NCBI RefSeq assembly: GCF_030732065.1
Contig: NZ_JAVBHX010000002.1
Location: 307,904-371,903, forward strand
Source of the DNA: Oceanimonas aquatica
GTDB lineage: Bacteria; Pseudomonadota; Gammaproteobacteria; Enterobacterales; Aeromonadaceae
DNA: 64,000 nucleotides
Direction: 5' to 3'
Shown here: positions 29,667 to 39,500 of the stretch, in pieces
Position numbering within the stretch: the first letter of the stretch is position 1
Layout: the number at the start of each line of letters is the position of its first letter
Position numbers and translations under genes: made by a program
Notes under the pieces: model-generated
What the model was told of the DNA's origin: nothing
Seen by the model: the letters and a program-made list of their open reading frames with translations, nothing else
Database searches by the model: none

Positions 29667-30628
29667 ACACCGCTCTCAACTCCGGCCGTCGCTGGTTCAG
29701 CAAGGAATGGCTGATCGCCCAGAAGTCGTTGATCGCCCTGATCCTGCTGATTGGGGTGGTGTCCGTACTCAACCCCAACTTCTTTACCGTCGACAACCTG
29801 CTCAATATTTTGCGCCAGACCTCGGTCAACGCCATTATCGCCGTGGGCATGACCCTGGTGATCCTCACTGCCGGTATCGATCTCAGCGTGGGCTCGGTGC
29901 TGGCCCTGTGCGGCGCCTTTGCCGCCAGCATGGTGTCGATGGAGCTGTCCATTTTCATCACCCTGCCGGCGGTGCTGCTGGCGGGCTTTGCTCTGGGCGG
30001 AGTCAGCGGGGTGATCGTGGCCAAGGGGCGGGTGCAGGCCTTTATTGCCACTCTGGTCACCATGACCCTGCTGCGTGGCGTCACCATGGTGTATACCGAA
30101 GGCCGGCCCATTTCCACCGGCTTTACCGATGCCGGTGACGTATTCGCCTGGTTTGGTACCGGTTACGTGTTCGGCATTCCGGTGCCGGTATGGCTGATGG
30201 CCATGACCTTTCTGGGCGCCTGGCATCTGCTCAACCACACCCGTTTTGGCCGCTATATTTACGCCGTGGGTGGCAACGAAGCGGCGGCCCGGCTGTCGGG
30301 CATCAATGTGGCCCGGGTGAAAATGGGGGTCTATGCCATCTGCGGCATGCTGTCGGCGCTGGCAGCCATTATTGTCACCAGCCGGCTGTCGTCGGCCCAG
30401 CCCACCGCCGGCACCAGCTACGAGCTGGACGCCATTGCCGCCGTGGTACTGGGCGGCACCAGCCTGGCCGGCGGCCGGGGAGCCATTATGGGCACCCTGA
30501 TCGGGGCGCTGATCATCGGCTTTCTCAACAACGCCCTTAACCTGCTCGACGTGTCGTCCTACTACCAGATGATCGCCAAGGCCTCGGTGATCCTGCTGGC
30601 CGTGCTGGTCGACAACAAGAACAAGTAA
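29663..30628 (+). CDS. rbsC: Ribose ABC transporter permease
   Basis: The 321-residue inner-membrane permease (E. coli 321) has about ten hydrophobic segments and the family motif [21 protein letters not shown] and [11 protein letters not shown]. Confidence 0.96.
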   Translation: MNTALNSGRRWFSKEWLIAQKSLIALILLIGVVSVLNPNFFTVDNLLNILRQTSVNAIIAVGMTLVILTAGIDLSVGSVLALCGAFAASMVSMELSIFITLPAVLLAGFALGGVSGVIVAKGRVQAFIATLVTMTLLRGVTMVYTEGRPISTGFTDAGDVFAWFGTGYVFGIPVPVWLMAMTFLGAWHLLNHTRFGRYIYAVGGNEAAARLSGINVARVKMGVYAICGMLSALAAIIVTSRLSSAQPTAGTSYELDAIAAVVLGGTSLAGGRGAIMGTLIGALIIGFLNNALNLLDVSSYYQMIAKASVILLAVLVDNKNK

Positions 30629-30667
30629 CTCACGTCAAGTAACATACGCAAGGAAAGGACCAACATC

Positions 30668-31549
30668 ATGAAAAAACTGACTACACTGCTTTCCGCCGCC
30701 CTGGTGAGCGCCACCATGACCGCCGGCGCCTATGCCCAGGACACCCTGGCGCTGGTGATCTCCACTCTGAACAACCCCTTTTTCGTGACCATGAAGGAAG
30801 GCGCCGAGCAGAAGGCCGCCGAGCTGGGTTATAACCTGATCGTGCTCGACTCCCAGAACGATCCCGCCAAGGAGCTGGCCAACGTGGAAGACCTCAACGT
30901 GCGCGGCGCCAAGGTACTGCTGATCAACCCCACCGACTCCGACGCCGTGGCCAACGCCATTCGTCTGGCCAATCGCGCCAAGCTGCCGGTGCTGACCCTG
31001 GATCGCGCCGCCAGCCGGGGTGACGTGGTGTCGCACATCGCCTCCGACAACGTGGCCGGTGGCAAAATGGCCGGTGATTTCATTGCCGAGCGCGTGAGCT
31101 CGAATGCCAGGGTCATTCAGCTGGAAGGCATTGCCGGCACCAGCGCCGCCCGCGAGCGCGGCGAAGGCTTTGCCCGGGCGGTCAGCGAGCACGGCTTTAA
31201 TCTGATGGCCAGCCAGCCCGCCGACTTTGACCGCACCAAGGGCCTGAACGTGATGGAAAACCTGCTCACCGGCAACCCGGACGTGCAGGCGGTGTTTGCC
31301 CAGAACGACGAAATGGCCCTGGGGGCCATGCGCGCCCTGCAGGCCGCCAACAAAAAAGACGTGCTGATCGTGGGCTTTGACGGCACCGAAGACGGCATCA
31401 AGGCGGTACAAGGCGGCCGGCTGGCGGCCACCATTGCCCAGCAGCCCGGAGAAATCGGCGCCATTGCGGTGGAAACCGCCGACCGGGTTCTGAAAGGTGA
31501 AACCGTGGCCGACCATATTCCGGTGCCGCTGCAGGTGATCAGCAAGTAA
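30668..31549 (+). CDS. rbsB: D-ribose periplasmic binding protein
   Basis: The 293-residue protein has a Sec signal ([24 protein letters not shown], cut before or after the last Ala-Gln) and the ribose-binding fold with [16 protein letters not shown] and QNDEMALGA. It delivers ribose to RbsAC and can serve chemotaxis. The start has AAGGAAAGG upstream. Confidence 0.96.
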   Translation: MKKLTTLLSAALVSATMTAGAYAQDTLALVISTLNNPFFVTMKEGAEQKAAELGYNLIVLDSQNDPAKELANVEDLNVRGAKVLLINPTDSDAVANAIRLANRAKLPVLTLDRAASRGDVVSHIASDNVAGGKMAGDFIAERVSSNARVIQLEGIAGTSAARERGEGFARAVSEHGFNLMASQPADFDRTKGLNVMENLLTGNPDVQAVFAQNDEMALGAMRALQAANKKDVLIVGFDGTEDGIKAVQGGRLAATIAQQPGEIGAIAVETADRVLKGETVADHIPVPLQVISK

Positions 31550-31647
31550 AACATTGCGAAATGACATTATTCCTGTGCCGATATCGTCATGTCGGCGTAT
31601 ACATGTCACTCTCGCATCCACACTCGTCAGTCTCGCTCAACAAACTT

Positions 31648-31737
31648 GTCACTCCCGCGAAGGCGGGAGTCCACGAAACGTGCATAGGTTGTAATCCGGC
31701 GCCGTTGGCTCTGGATCCCCGCCTTCGCGGGGATGAC
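31648..31737. repeat. REP-like inverted pair inside the rbs operon
   Basis: Two 26-bp palindromes in opposite orientation (31648-31673 and 31712-31737) sit in the 259-bp gap between rbsB and rbsK, followed by three short GAATGACGTTCCT-like direct repeats up to about 31770. As with REP elements of enteric operons they could protect the upstream rbsDACB mRNA and lower rbsKR expression. Confidence 0.75.
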
Positions 31738-31808
31738 GTTCCTTCGTGATGAATGACGTTCCTGCGCGGTGAATGACGTATTAGCCAAGGCATTTTAGAG
31801 CAAACACC

Positions 31809-32720
31809 ATGACATTAACCGTAACCGGCAGCATCAATATCGATCATGTGATCCGTCTGCCCCAGTTTCCCCGCCCCGGCGAAACCCTCACCGGCCGCGA
31901 TTACCGCATTGTGCCCGGTGGCAAGGGCGCCAACCAGGCGGTGGCTGCCGCCCGGGCCGGCGCCGTCACGCAACTGGTGGCCTGCGTCGGCGACGACGCC
32001 ATGGCCAAAGATCTGGTGGCCGGCTTTGCCGCCGATGGTATTAACACCAGCGCCATCGACGCAGTGGCCGGCGTCAATACCGGGGTAGCGCTGATCCAGG
32101 TGAGCGACGCCGGCGAAAACACCATTGCCCTGGCCGCCGGCGCCAACGCCGAGTTGATCCCGGAGCGGCTGGAGCGCCATGCCAGCGCCCTGCACTGCCG
32201 GCAACTGCTGCTGCAGCTGGAAATTCCGCTGGAAACCAACCTGGCCGCCGCACAAATTGCCAAGGCCCAGGGAGCAACAGTGGTGCTCAACCCCGCCCCC
32301 GCCCAGACGCTGCCCGACACGCTGCTGGCGATGGTGGACATGATCACCCCCAACGAGACCGAAGCCGAGCGTCTCACCGGCGTGGCGGTCAATGACGAAG
32401 CCGGCGCCGCTGCCGCCGCTCGCGTGCTGCACGACCGGGGCATTGCTATCGTGATTATCACTCTGGGCGCCCGGGGCGTGTGGCTGAGCGAAGCCGGCCA
32501 TGGCCGGCGCATTCCCGGCTTTGCGGTGCAGGCCGTAGACACCACCGCCGCCGGGGATACCTTTAACGGTGCCCTGGTGGCGGCCCTGCAACAGGGCCAG
32601 GCACTGGAGCCGGCGGTACGTTTTGCCCAGGCCGCGGCGGCCATTTCCGTCACCCGCCCCGGCGCCCAGACTTCGGTACCTTTCAGGGCCGAAATCGAGG
32701 CCCTGCTGGAGCAACACTAA
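31809..32720 (+). CDS. rbsK: Ribokinase
   Basis: It phosphorylates ribose to ribose-5-phosphate. The 303-residue PfkB-family protein has the GGKGANQAVAAARAG signature near residue 38 and the anion-hole/catalytic motif DTTAAGDTFNGA with catalytic Asp near the C-terminus. rbsR begins directly after its stop. Confidence 0.96.
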   Translation: MTLTVTGSINIDHVIRLPQFPRPGETLTGRDYRIVPGGKGANQAVAAARAGAVTQLVACVGDDAMAKDLVAGFAADGINTSAIDAVAGVNTGVALIQVSDAGENTIALAAGANAELIPERLERHASALHCRQLLLQLEIPLETNLAAAQIAKAQGATVVLNPAPAQTLPDTLLAMVDMITPNETEAERLTGVAVNDEAGAAAAARVLHDRGIAIVIITLGARGVWLSEAGHGRRIPGFAVQAVDTTAAGDTFNGALVAALQQGQALEPAVRFAQAAAAISVTRPGAQTSVPFRAEIEALLEQH

Positions 32721-33725
32721 ATGGCCACCATCAAGGACGTGGCAAGGCTCGCCGGGGTCTCCACCTCCACCGTCAGCCATGTGCTGAACAAGACCCGTTT
32801 CGTCAGCCCCGAGATCACCGACAAGGTGCAGCAGGCCATTAACGAGCTGAACTACACCCCCTCGGCGCTGGCCCGCAGTCTCAAGGTTAACCAGACCCGC
32901 ACGCTGGGCATGCTGGTCAGCTCCAGTTCCAACCCGTTTTTTGCGGAAGTGGTGCAGGGCGTGGAGCAACGCTGCTACGAGCTGGGCTACAGCCTGGTGC
33001 TGTGCAACACCGGCGGCGACCGGGCCCGGCTGGGCGCCAGCCTCGACATGCTGCAGCAAAAGCGGGTGGACGGCGTTATCGTGATGTGTACTCAGGCCAA
33101 ACTCAATGACGGCGCCTTTGCCCGTCACGCCGGCCTGCCCCTGGTGCTGGCCGACTGGGGGCCGGTGGATCTGGATGCCGATCTGATCACGGACTCGGGC
33201 CAGCAGGGTGGCCGGCTGGCCACCGACCATCTGATAAGCCTGGGTCATCGCCACATTGGCTGCATTACCGGCCCCGCCGGTCAGCGTGCCAGTGATGAAC
33301 GGCAGGCCGGGTTCGAGGCGGCCATGGCCGACGCCGGCCTGGCGGTACGCAGCGAATGGATAGTGGAAGGCGGCTTTGAGCTGGCCGGGGGCAAGGCCGC
33401 CATGGCACGACTGCTGGCCCGGCCCGAGCAGCCCTCGGCGGTGTTTGCCTGCAACGACATGATGGCCGCCGGCGCCCTGCGGGCCCTGGCCGACGCCGGG
33501 CTGAAAGTGCCTCGGAATATGGCGGTGGTGGGCTACGACAATATCGAACTGGCCCGCTATCTGGTACCGGCCCTTACCAGCATAGAGCAGCCCAAGGCAA
33601 AACTGGGGGCCCTGGCGGTGGATACCCTGCTGGCACGCATACAGGATCCTCAAGGCCCCCGCCGCCTGTTACCGCTGGAGCCCTCATTGGTGGTACGTGA
33701 AAGCAGCGCCCCACTGGCCATTTGA
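32721..33725 (+). CDS. rbsR: Ribose operon repressor (LacI family)
   Basis: The 334-residue protein has an N-terminal LacI helix-turn-helix (MATIKDVARLAGVSTSTVSHVLN), hinge helix and a ribose-binding-protein-like core with GYDNIELARYL. It abuts rbsK with no gap. The likely operator is near 27656. Confidence 0.95.
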   Translation: MATIKDVARLAGVSTSTVSHVLNKTRFVSPEITDKVQQAINELNYTPSALARSLKVNQTRTLGMLVSSSSNPFFAEVVQGVEQRCYELGYSLVLCNTGGDRARLGASLDMLQQKRVDGVIVMCTQAKLNDGAFARHAGLPLVLADWGPVDLDADLITDSGQQGGRLATDHLISLGHRHIGCITGPAGQRASDERQAGFEAAMADAGLAVRSEWIVEGGFELAGGKAAMARLLARPEQPSAVFACNDMMAAGALRALADAGLKVPRNMAVVGYDNIELARYLVPALTSIEQPKAKLGALAVDTLLARIQDPQGPRRLLPLEPSLVVRESSAPLAI

Positions 33726-33771
33726 GCCCACTCCGGTTAGCCTCAGGGTTTTGCTGTCTGAACGGTAACTT

Positions 33772-34668
33772 ATGGACCATCATCAGAAGGGGCTGCTGCT
33801 GACCGCCCTTGGGGTGCTAATTATCTCCCCCGATGCGCTGCTGCTGCGGCTGATTAACATTCCACCGGACCAGCTGGTGTTGTGGCGCGCCCTGCTTAAC
33901 CTGTTTGGCTTCTGGCTGATTGTGGCGGCCCGCCACCGCCTGGCCTGGCCTGCCGCCTTTCGTGTGTGCGGGCTTGCCGGCGTGGGCTGTGCCCTGATGT
34001 TTACCATTGGTACCTTTGGCTTTGTGCTCGGCAACCACTTCACCAAGGCCGGCAACGTGCTGGTGATCCTGGCTTCCACTCCCCTGATCGCCGCCCTGCT
34101 AAGCCGCATTTTTCTTCATGAGCGGCTGCCATTGCGCACCTGGCTGGCCATTACCGCCTGCCTGTTCGGCATCAGTCTTATCGTGCTCGACGATGCCGGC
34201 GAAGGTTCCCTGCTCGGCAACCTGCTGGCACTGATGTCCGCGGTCGGTCTGGCGGGCAACCTTACCCTGGCGCGCAGCAAGCCCGGCGTCGACATGAGTC
34301 CCATGCTGGCCCTGAGCGGCCTGTTTACCTTTTTGCTGACCTTTGCCTGGAGTGGCCATGTCATGCTGCCCGGCCCGGTGGACATGGGCTGGCTGGTGCT
34401 ATTGTGCCTGGTGTTGTTGCCGGCAGGCTTTACCCTTATTCAGCGTGGCCCGCTTTATCTGCCCTCGGCGGAAGTGAGCCTGCTGATGCTGCTGGAAACC
34501 GTGTTTGGCACCCTGCTGGTATGGCTGTTTTTAAGCGAGCGCCCCAGCAACCAGGGGCTGCTGGGCGGCGCCATTGTGCTGCTGGCGATGATCGTTAAAA
34601 GCGCGCTGGACAGGCGCAAATACCGCCAGCATGTGCAGCCGGTGCTGTCGTCCCAGGGACAGTCCTGA
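33772..34668 (+). CDS. EamA/DMT-family transporter
   Basis: The 298-residue protein has ten predicted membrane helices in two EamA repeats (first about 8-135, second about 145-290, with STPLIAALLSRIFLHERLP and LETVFGTLLVWLFLSERPS marking equivalent positions). The substrate cannot be inferred. Transcribed alone between rbsR and yciB. Confidence 0.88.
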   Translation: MDHHQKGLLLTALGVLIISPDALLLRLINIPPDQLVLWRALLNLFGFWLIVAARHRLAWPAAFRVCGLAGVGCALMFTIGTFGFVLGNHFTKAGNVLVILASTPLIAALLSRIFLHERLPLRTWLAITACLFGISLIVLDDAGEGSLLGNLLALMSAVGLAGNLTLARSKPGVDMSPMLALSGLFTFLLTFAWSGHVMLPGPVDMGWLVLLCLVLLPAGFTLIQRGPLYLPSAEVSLLMLLETVFGTLLVWLFLSERPSNQGLLGGAIVLLAMIVKSALDRRKYRQHVQPVLSSQGQS

Positions 34669-34739
34669 TACACCCTGGCTTTACCCGCCGGCGGCCCTGC
34701 GGGTAAACTTGAAGCATAACTCTCGTACAGGTGACGACA

Positions 34740-35291
34740 ATGAAGCAGTTTGCCGAATTCCTTCCACTGATCATTTTTTTTGTGGTCTACAAAACCGTGG
34801 ACATCTACGCCGCCACCGGCGCCCTGATGGCCGCCACCTGCGTGCAGATGCTGGTGCAGTGGCTGCGCCACAAAAAACTGGAAAAAATGCACCTGATCAC
34901 CCTGGTGCTGGTGCTGGGTTTTGGTGGCATGACCATGTTTTTTCATGACGACGCCTTTATCAAATGGAAGGTCACTGCGGTCAACGGCCTGTTTGCCCTG
35001 GGCCTGCTGGTCAGCCGCTACGGCTTTGGCAAGAACCCCATTCAGCAGATGCTGGGCAAGGAGCTGACCCTGCCCGCCGCGGTATGGGACAGGGCCAACC
35101 TGACCTGGGCCGGCTTTTTTGCCTTTTGTGGCGCGCTGAACGTGTATGTGGCGTTCAACCTGCCTCAGGAATGGTGGGTCAACTTCAAGGTATTTGGCCT
35201 GCTAGGGCTGACCCTGCTCTTTACCCTGGCGACCGTGCTTTATCTGTATCGTCAGCAACCCGTGCAATCAGAACAAAATAACCAACGTTAA
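34740..35291 (+). CDS. yciB: Inner membrane septation protein A (YciB/IspA family)
   Basis: The 183-residue protein has five membrane helices and the family N-terminus [18 protein letters not shown], close to E. coli YciB. The ATG at 34740 is chosen over a GTG three codons earlier because AGGTGA precedes it. YciB family members act in cell envelope and septation. yciI follows after 11 nt, the same pairing as in E. coli. Confidence 0.94.
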   Translation: MKQFAEFLPLIIFFVVYKTVDIYAATGALMAATCVQMLVQWLRHKKLEKMHLITLVLVLGFGGMTMFFHDDAFIKWKVTAVNGLFALGLLVSRYGFGKNPIQQMLGKELTLPAAVWDRANLTWAGFFAFCGALNVYVAFNLPQEWWVNFKVFGLLGLTLLFTLATVLYLYRQQPVQSEQNNQR

Positions 35292-35302
35292 GGACAATCT
35301 TC

Positions 35303-35602
35303 ATGTGGTACGTGATTTTCAGCCAGGATAACCCCAACAGTCTGCCCCTGCGCAAGGAAGCCCGCCCGGCCCATCTGGCGCGGCTGCAGGCCCTGGCCGA
35401 TGAAGGCCGTCTGCTGGTGGCGGGCCCCAACCCGGCCATCGACGCCGACGATCCCGCCGATGCCGGCTTTACCGGCAGCACAGTGATTGCCGAATTCGAT
35501 TCCCTCGAGGCTGCTCAGGCCTGGGCCGACGCCGATCCCTATGTGGCCGCCGGCGTCTATGCCAGCGTGATCGTCAAGCCGTTCAAGAAAGTCCTGCCCT
35601 GA
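35303..35602 (+). CDS. yciI: YciI family protein
   Basis: The 99-residue ferredoxin-like-fold protein shows the conserved MWYVIFSQD start, RPAHLARL with the putative catalytic His, AGPNP and DPYV segments. The exact reaction is unknown; the fold is related to muconolactone isomerase. Confidence 0.95.
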   Translation: MWYVIFSQDNPNSLPLRKEARPAHLARLQALADEGRLLVAGPNPAIDADDPADAGFTGSTVIAEFDSLEAAQAWADADPYVAAGVYASVIVKPFKKVLP

Positions 35603-35610
35603 TGATGCAG

Positions 35611-35650
35611 ACGCCTTCTTCGGGTTTCCTGAAGAAGGCGTTGTTATTTT
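35611..35650 (+). terminator. Terminator of yciB-yciI
   Basis: An 11-bp perfect stem (35611-35621 with 35631-35641) is followed by TGTTATTTT. Confidence 0.8.
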
Positions 35651-35702
35651 CTCGCCAACATGAACAGGTTCAGGCCCCCGCCCTGTCCGCCATGAAATCA
35701 CG

Positions 35703-36602
35703 ATGAAATCCTCCAAATCTTCGCCCCTGGGCCAGGTCAGCGATTTTGAGCTCAAACTGCTGAGGGTGTTTCGCACCGTGGCGGCCTGTGGCGGATTTGC
35801 AGCCGCCGAGGTGGCACTGGGCGTGAGCCGGGCGGCCATCAGCATGCAGATGGCGGATCTGGAGAAACGGCTGGGGGTCAAACTGTGCCAGCGCGGCCGG
35901 GCCGGCTTTGCACTGACCGACGAGGGCCGGCGAGTGCTGGAAGCCAGCGACCGGCTGTTTGGCGCCGTGGATCACTTTCGCACCGAAATCAGCGAGCTGC
36001 ACCGGCATTTGCAGGGCACCCTGGTGATCGGCATTACCGACAACCTGGTGAGCCACCCGGGCATGAAAATCACTCATGGCCTGGCGGCGCTAAAAGCTCA
36101 CGGGCCGGAGGTACGCATCGATCTGCGCATGCAGCCGTCCGACGACATTGAAATGGGCGTGCTCGACGGCCGGCTCAATGTGGGGGTGATCCCCCGGGTA
36201 CGGGAGCTGCCGGGGCTCAACCATGCCCCTCTGTATGAAGAAAGCGCCAGCCTCTATTGCGCCGACACTCACCCGCTGTTTACCGCCTCAAGGCCCGATG
36301 TGTTCAGTCACGAAGTGGTGCACCCCCGTTTTGCCCAGCCCGCCGAGGCCAGCGCCCTGTATGCCCGTCATATGACCGGCGCCCATGCCAATGATCGGGA
36401 AGGCATACTGTTTCTGGTGCTGACCGGCTGTTATCTGGGTTACCTGCCCGATCATTATGCCGCCCCCTGGGTTCAGGCGGGTCGGCTGCGCGCTCTGCAA
36501 CCGGGCTTTACCACCCACTTTTGTGCCATTACCGCCCGCAGCCGCCGCCCCGGTCTGGTGCTGGATACCTTTCTGGAGACGCTGGGGACGGGTGAGGAGT
36601 AA
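35703..36602 (+). CDS. LysR-family transcriptional regulator
   Basis: The 299-residue protein has an N-terminal winged helix (about 15-75, with GFAAAEVALGVSRAAISMQMADLEKRL) and an effector-binding domain. Targets are unknown. It sits upstream of nirK in the same direction, but the FNR-type box and 190-nt gap give nirK its own promoter. Confidence 0.9.
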   Translation: MKSSKSSPLGQVSDFELKLLRVFRTVAACGGFAAAEVALGVSRAAISMQMADLEKRLGVKLCQRGRAGFALTDEGRRVLEASDRLFGAVDHFRTEISELHRHLQGTLVIGITDNLVSHPGMKITHGLAALKAHGPEVRIDLRMQPSDDIEMGVLDGRLNVGVIPRVRELPGLNHAPLYEESASLYCADTHPLFTASRPDVFSHEVVHPRFAQPAEASALYARHMTGAHANDREGILFLVLTGCYLGYLPDHYAAPWVQAGRLRALQPGFTTHFCAITARSRRPGLVLDTFLETLGTGEE

Positions 36603-36700
36603 GGGGTGAAGGGTAAGGACCGGTTTGGAACAAAAACCGTGCGCCGGATCACCAAAACGTGGGTCACCTTCTTCATCGAATCATAACCGCCTCTTTTTTT

Positions 36701-36714
36701 GATCCAGATCAGGC
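36701..36714 (+). promoter_or_regulatory. FNR/DNR-type box upstream of nirK
   Basis: TTGATCCAGATCAG matches the Crp-Fnr consensus TTGAT-N4-ATCAA in 9 of 10 positions, 81 nt before the nirK start. It fits activation by an FNR, DNR or NnrR regulator in low oxygen or with NO. Confidence 0.8.
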
Positions 36715-36794
36715 CTGTTTGACAACGTTGAGAACAAACTTGCATCTGAGATACAGATAAACAATATCTAAGCACTCAGTGCAGGGAGTATCCT

Positions 36795-38216
36795 ATGAAG
36801 CCATGCAAGCTTGTTGCCGCCATCAGCCTCGCCCTCGCCTTTTCTGCCCAGGCCAGCCAGTTGCCTGTCGAAGAAGCCATGCTCACCTCGCCGCCGGTGG
36901 TACCGCCGCCGATCACTCGGGATCATGCCGCCAAAGTGGTGGTCAAAATGGAAACCGTGGAAAAAGTGATGGAAATCGCCGACGGTGTGGAATACATGTT
37001 CTGGACCTTTGGCGGCTCGGTGCCCGGCCAGTTTCTGCGGGTGCGGGAAGGGGATGAAGTCGAATTCCACCTCTCCAACCACCCCAGCTCCAAAATGCCT
37101 CACAACATCGATCTGCACGCGGTTACCGGCCCGGGCGGTGGCGCGGCGTCTTCCTTTACCGCGCCCGGCCACACCTCGGTATTCAACTTCAAGGCGCTGA
37201 ACCCCGGGCTCTATGTGTATCACTGCGCCACCGCGCCGGTGGGCATGCACATTGCCAACGGCATGTATGGCCTGATCCTGGTAGAGCCGGAAGAAGGCCT
37301 GCCCGCGGTAGACCGGGAATACTACGTGATGCAGGGCGACTTCTACACCAAGGGTGAATACGGCGAGCAGGGCCTGCAGTCCTTTGACATGGACAAGGCC
37401 ATTCGTGAACAGGCCGACTATGTGGTGTTCAACGGCTCTGTGGGTGCACTCAACGGCGACAAGGCCCTGACCGCCAACGTAGGTGAAACCGTGCGCCTTT
37501 ACGTGGGCAACGGCGGTCCCAACCTGGTGTCCTCGTTCCACGTGATTGGCGAGATCTTTGACAAGGTCAATCTGGAAGGCGGCACCGCCATCAACGAAAA
37601 CGTGCAAACCACCCTGGTGCCCGCCGGCGGGGCCGCCATGGCCGAGTTCACACTCGACGTGCCCGGCAACTTCATCATGGTGGATCACTCCATCTTCCGC
37701 GCCTTTAACAAGGGCGCGCTGGGCATGATGCAGGTAGAGGGTCCGGAAGACAAAATCGTCTATTCCGGCAAGGTGGCCGAAAACGTGTATCTGCCCGAAG
37801 GCTCGGCGGTACAGGTCATGCCCAACGGGCACCCCAAAGTGGTGGCCAAAAACAGGGAAGAACGGCTGCTGTACGGCAAGCGGGTGTATGAAGCCAACTG
37901 TCAGGCCTGTCACCAGAACGAAGGCCAGGGTATTCCCGGCGCCTTTCCTCCGCTGGCGGCATCCGACTTTCTTAACGCGGATCATACCCGCGCCACCGAT
38001 GTGGTGCTGCACGGCCTGAAAGGCCCCATCAAGGTTAATGATCAGGCCTTTGACAGCATCATGCCGGCCATGCGGCTGTCGGACGAAGACACCGCCAACG
38101 TACTGACCTATGTGCTCAACAGCTGGGATAACGACAGCGGCGAAGTCACGCCCGAGCAGGTGGCCGAGCGCCGGGAAAAAGGACAGACCATCATCATGGA
38201 AGGGAGTGCTCACTGA
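36795..38216 (+). CDS. nirK: Copper-containing nitrite reductase with fused C-terminal cytochrome c
   Basis: It reduces nitrite to NO in the periplasm. A Sec signal covers about residues 1-21. Type 1 copper ligands are H103, C144, H152 and M157; type 2 ligands H108, H143 and H298; catalytic D106 and H249 are present. The [16 protein letters not shown] loop puts it in the class II (AniA-like) group. A cytochrome c domain follows at about 355-445 with CQACH (369-373) and a probable axial Met423. Such three-domain enzymes, as in Ralstonia, carry their own electron donor. The start has GGGAG upstream. nirV overlaps by 1 nt. Confidence 0.96.
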   Translation: MKPCKLVAAISLALAFSAQASQLPVEEAMLTSPPVVPPPITRDHAAKVVVKMETVEKVMEIADGVEYMFWTFGGSVPGQFLRVREGDEVEFHLSNHPSSKMPHNIDLHAVTGPGGGAASSFTAPGHTSVFNFKALNPGLYVYHCATAPVGMHIANGMYGLILVEPEEGLPAVDREYYVMQGDFYTKGEYGEQGLQSFDMDKAIREQADYVVFNGSVGALNGDKALTANVGETVRLYVGNGGPNLVSSFHVIGEIFDKVNLEGGTAINENVQTTLVPAGGAAMAEFTLDVPGNFIMVDHSIFRAFNKGALGMMQVEGPEDKIVYSGKVAENVYLPEGSAVQVMPNGHPKVVAKNREERLLYGKRVYEANCQACHQNEGQGIPGAFPPLAASDFLNADHTRATDVVLHGLKGPIKVNDQAFDSIMPAMRLSDEDTANVLTYVLNSWDNDSGEVTPEQVAERREKGQTIIMEGSAH

Positions 38217-39001
38217 TGAGCATGGCGCTGCTGCTGAGTCTGGCGCTGCCCGTATCGGTTACCGCCATGGTTGAACTTCCCGCGGGAGAAGTTCGCCCTC
38301 TGTATCTGACCAAAGACAGCCCGCTCACGCCGGTGGCGCCCTTTATGCTCGATGTTACCCCGGTTACCAACCGCCAGTTCGCGGCCTTTGTGGCCGCGCA
38401 CTCGGCATGGCAACCGGGGCGGCCTCCGGCCCTCTTTACCGAGCCGGGCTACCTGCGACACTGGGCCGGTATGAGCCCGTCTCAGGAACAACTCAATCAG
38501 CCGGTGACCTATGTATCCTGGTTTGCGGCCGATGCCTACTGCCGGGCTCAGGGCAAGCGGCTGCCCAAGGTGGCGGAATGGGAATACGCCGCTCAGGCCT
38601 CGGCAACCGCCGCCAACGGCGCGCGCGAGCCCGGTTTTACCCGACGCATTCTTGACTGGTATGCCCGGCCCGCCACCGCGCAATTGCATGAAGTGGGCCA
38701 AAGCCCGTCCAACTACTGGCAAGTGCAGGATCTGCATGGGCTGGTATGGGAATGGACTCAGGATTTTAACTCGGCTCTGGTTACGGGTGAGTCCCGCGGC
38801 GACAGCAGCCTGGATCAGGGCCTGTTTTGTGGTTCGGCTTCTGCCGGCAGCGCCGATCCTTCAGACTACGCCGCCTTTATGCGCTACGGCTTTCGCTCCA
38901 GCCTGAAAGCCACCTACGCCCTGGGCAACCTGGGCTTTCGCTGTGCCAAGGAGATAAATGATGAAACGCCTCACCTGGTTGCTGATGCTGCTGAGCCTTA
39001 A
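38216..39001 (+). CDS. nirV: NirV-like formylglycine-generating-enzyme family protein
   Basis: The 261-residue protein has an N-terminal hydrophobic export signal and an FGE-sulfatase (SUMF1) fold: DVTPVTNRQFAAFV, PVTYVSWFAADAYCRAQGKRLPKVAEWEYAA, GLVWEWTQDF and a C-terminal GFRCAKE. NirV proteins accompany nirK in several denitrifiers; their exact job is unsettled. Starts within the nirK stop (TGATG) and overlaps the Sco gene by 44 nt. Confidence 0.85.
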   Translation: MSMALLLSLALPVSVTAMVELPAGEVRPLYLTKDSPLTPVAPFMLDVTPVTNRQFAAFVAAHSAWQPGRPPALFTEPGYLRHWAGMSPSQEQLNQPVTYVSWFAADAYCRAQGKRLPKVAEWEYAAQASATAANGAREPGFTRRILDWYARPATAQLHEVGQSPSNYWQVQDLHGLVWEWTQDFNSALVTGESRGDSSLDQGLFCGSASAGSADPSDYAAFMRYGFRSSLKATYALGNLGFRCAKEINDETPHLVADAAEP

Positions 39002-39497
39002 CGTGCTGGCCTCACTGCCTGGCGACTCCCTTTACCAGCTTGATGATACCTGGCAGAACCACCATGAAAAAACAGTGACAATGGCCAGCCTGACGGGCAA
39101 AAAACAGCTGCTTGCCTTCATTTATACCGACTGCGCCACCGCCTGCCCGGTGCTCGTATCGGATCTCAAGCGCATTCAGCAGGCGCTGACGCCGGCCCAG
39201 CAACAACGGCTCGGCTTTGTGCTGGTCTCCCTCACCCCCGGGGTCGATACCCCCAAAGTAATGGCGCACTTCGCCGGCAAGCGAAAGCTGGATGAACATT
39301 GGACCCTGCTGAGCGGTGACGACGGCCAGGTGCGCACCCTGGCCATGGCGCTCAATATCAAATACACGGGGCTGGCCAATGGCGAAATTGCCCACTCCAA
39401 TGCCATTACCGCGCTGGACGATCAGGGCCGCATTCTGTTTCAGCAAAGCGGCCTGCCCGGCGGGCCCGAGGCCGTGATTGAAAAAATGGGGCTTTGA
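38958..39497 (+). CDS. SCO1/SenC family copper chaperone or thiol-disulfide protein
   Basis: The 179-residue protein has an N-terminal membrane/signal segment (RLTWLLMLLSLNVLAS) and a thioredoxin fold with the copper-binding CATAC (C59, C63) and His146. Sco proteins load copper into cuproenzymes; here, behind nirK, the copper centres of NirK are the likely client. RBS AAGGAG lies inside the end of nirV. Confidence 0.9.
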   Translation: MMKRLTWLLMLLSLNVLASLPGDSLYQLDDTWQNHHEKTVTMASLTGKKQLLAFIYTDCATACPVLVSDLKRIQQALTPAQQQRLGFVLVSLTPGVDTPKVMAHFAGKRKLDEHWTLLSGDDGQVRTLAMALNIKYTGLANGEIAHSNAITALDDQGRILFQQSGLPGGPEAVIEKMGL

Positions 39498-39500
39498 AGC

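Noticed and set aside
31815-33653. A 612-codon open frame on the minus strand across rbsK and rbsR
   Set aside because: It is antisense to two clear genes and its composition (Gly, His, Gln-rich) is that of a mirror frame in high-GC coding DNA.
34680-34707. Hairpin TTTACCCGC / GCGGGTAAA after the EamA gene as a terminator
   Set aside because: The loop is 10 nt long and no T run follows, so it was not listed.
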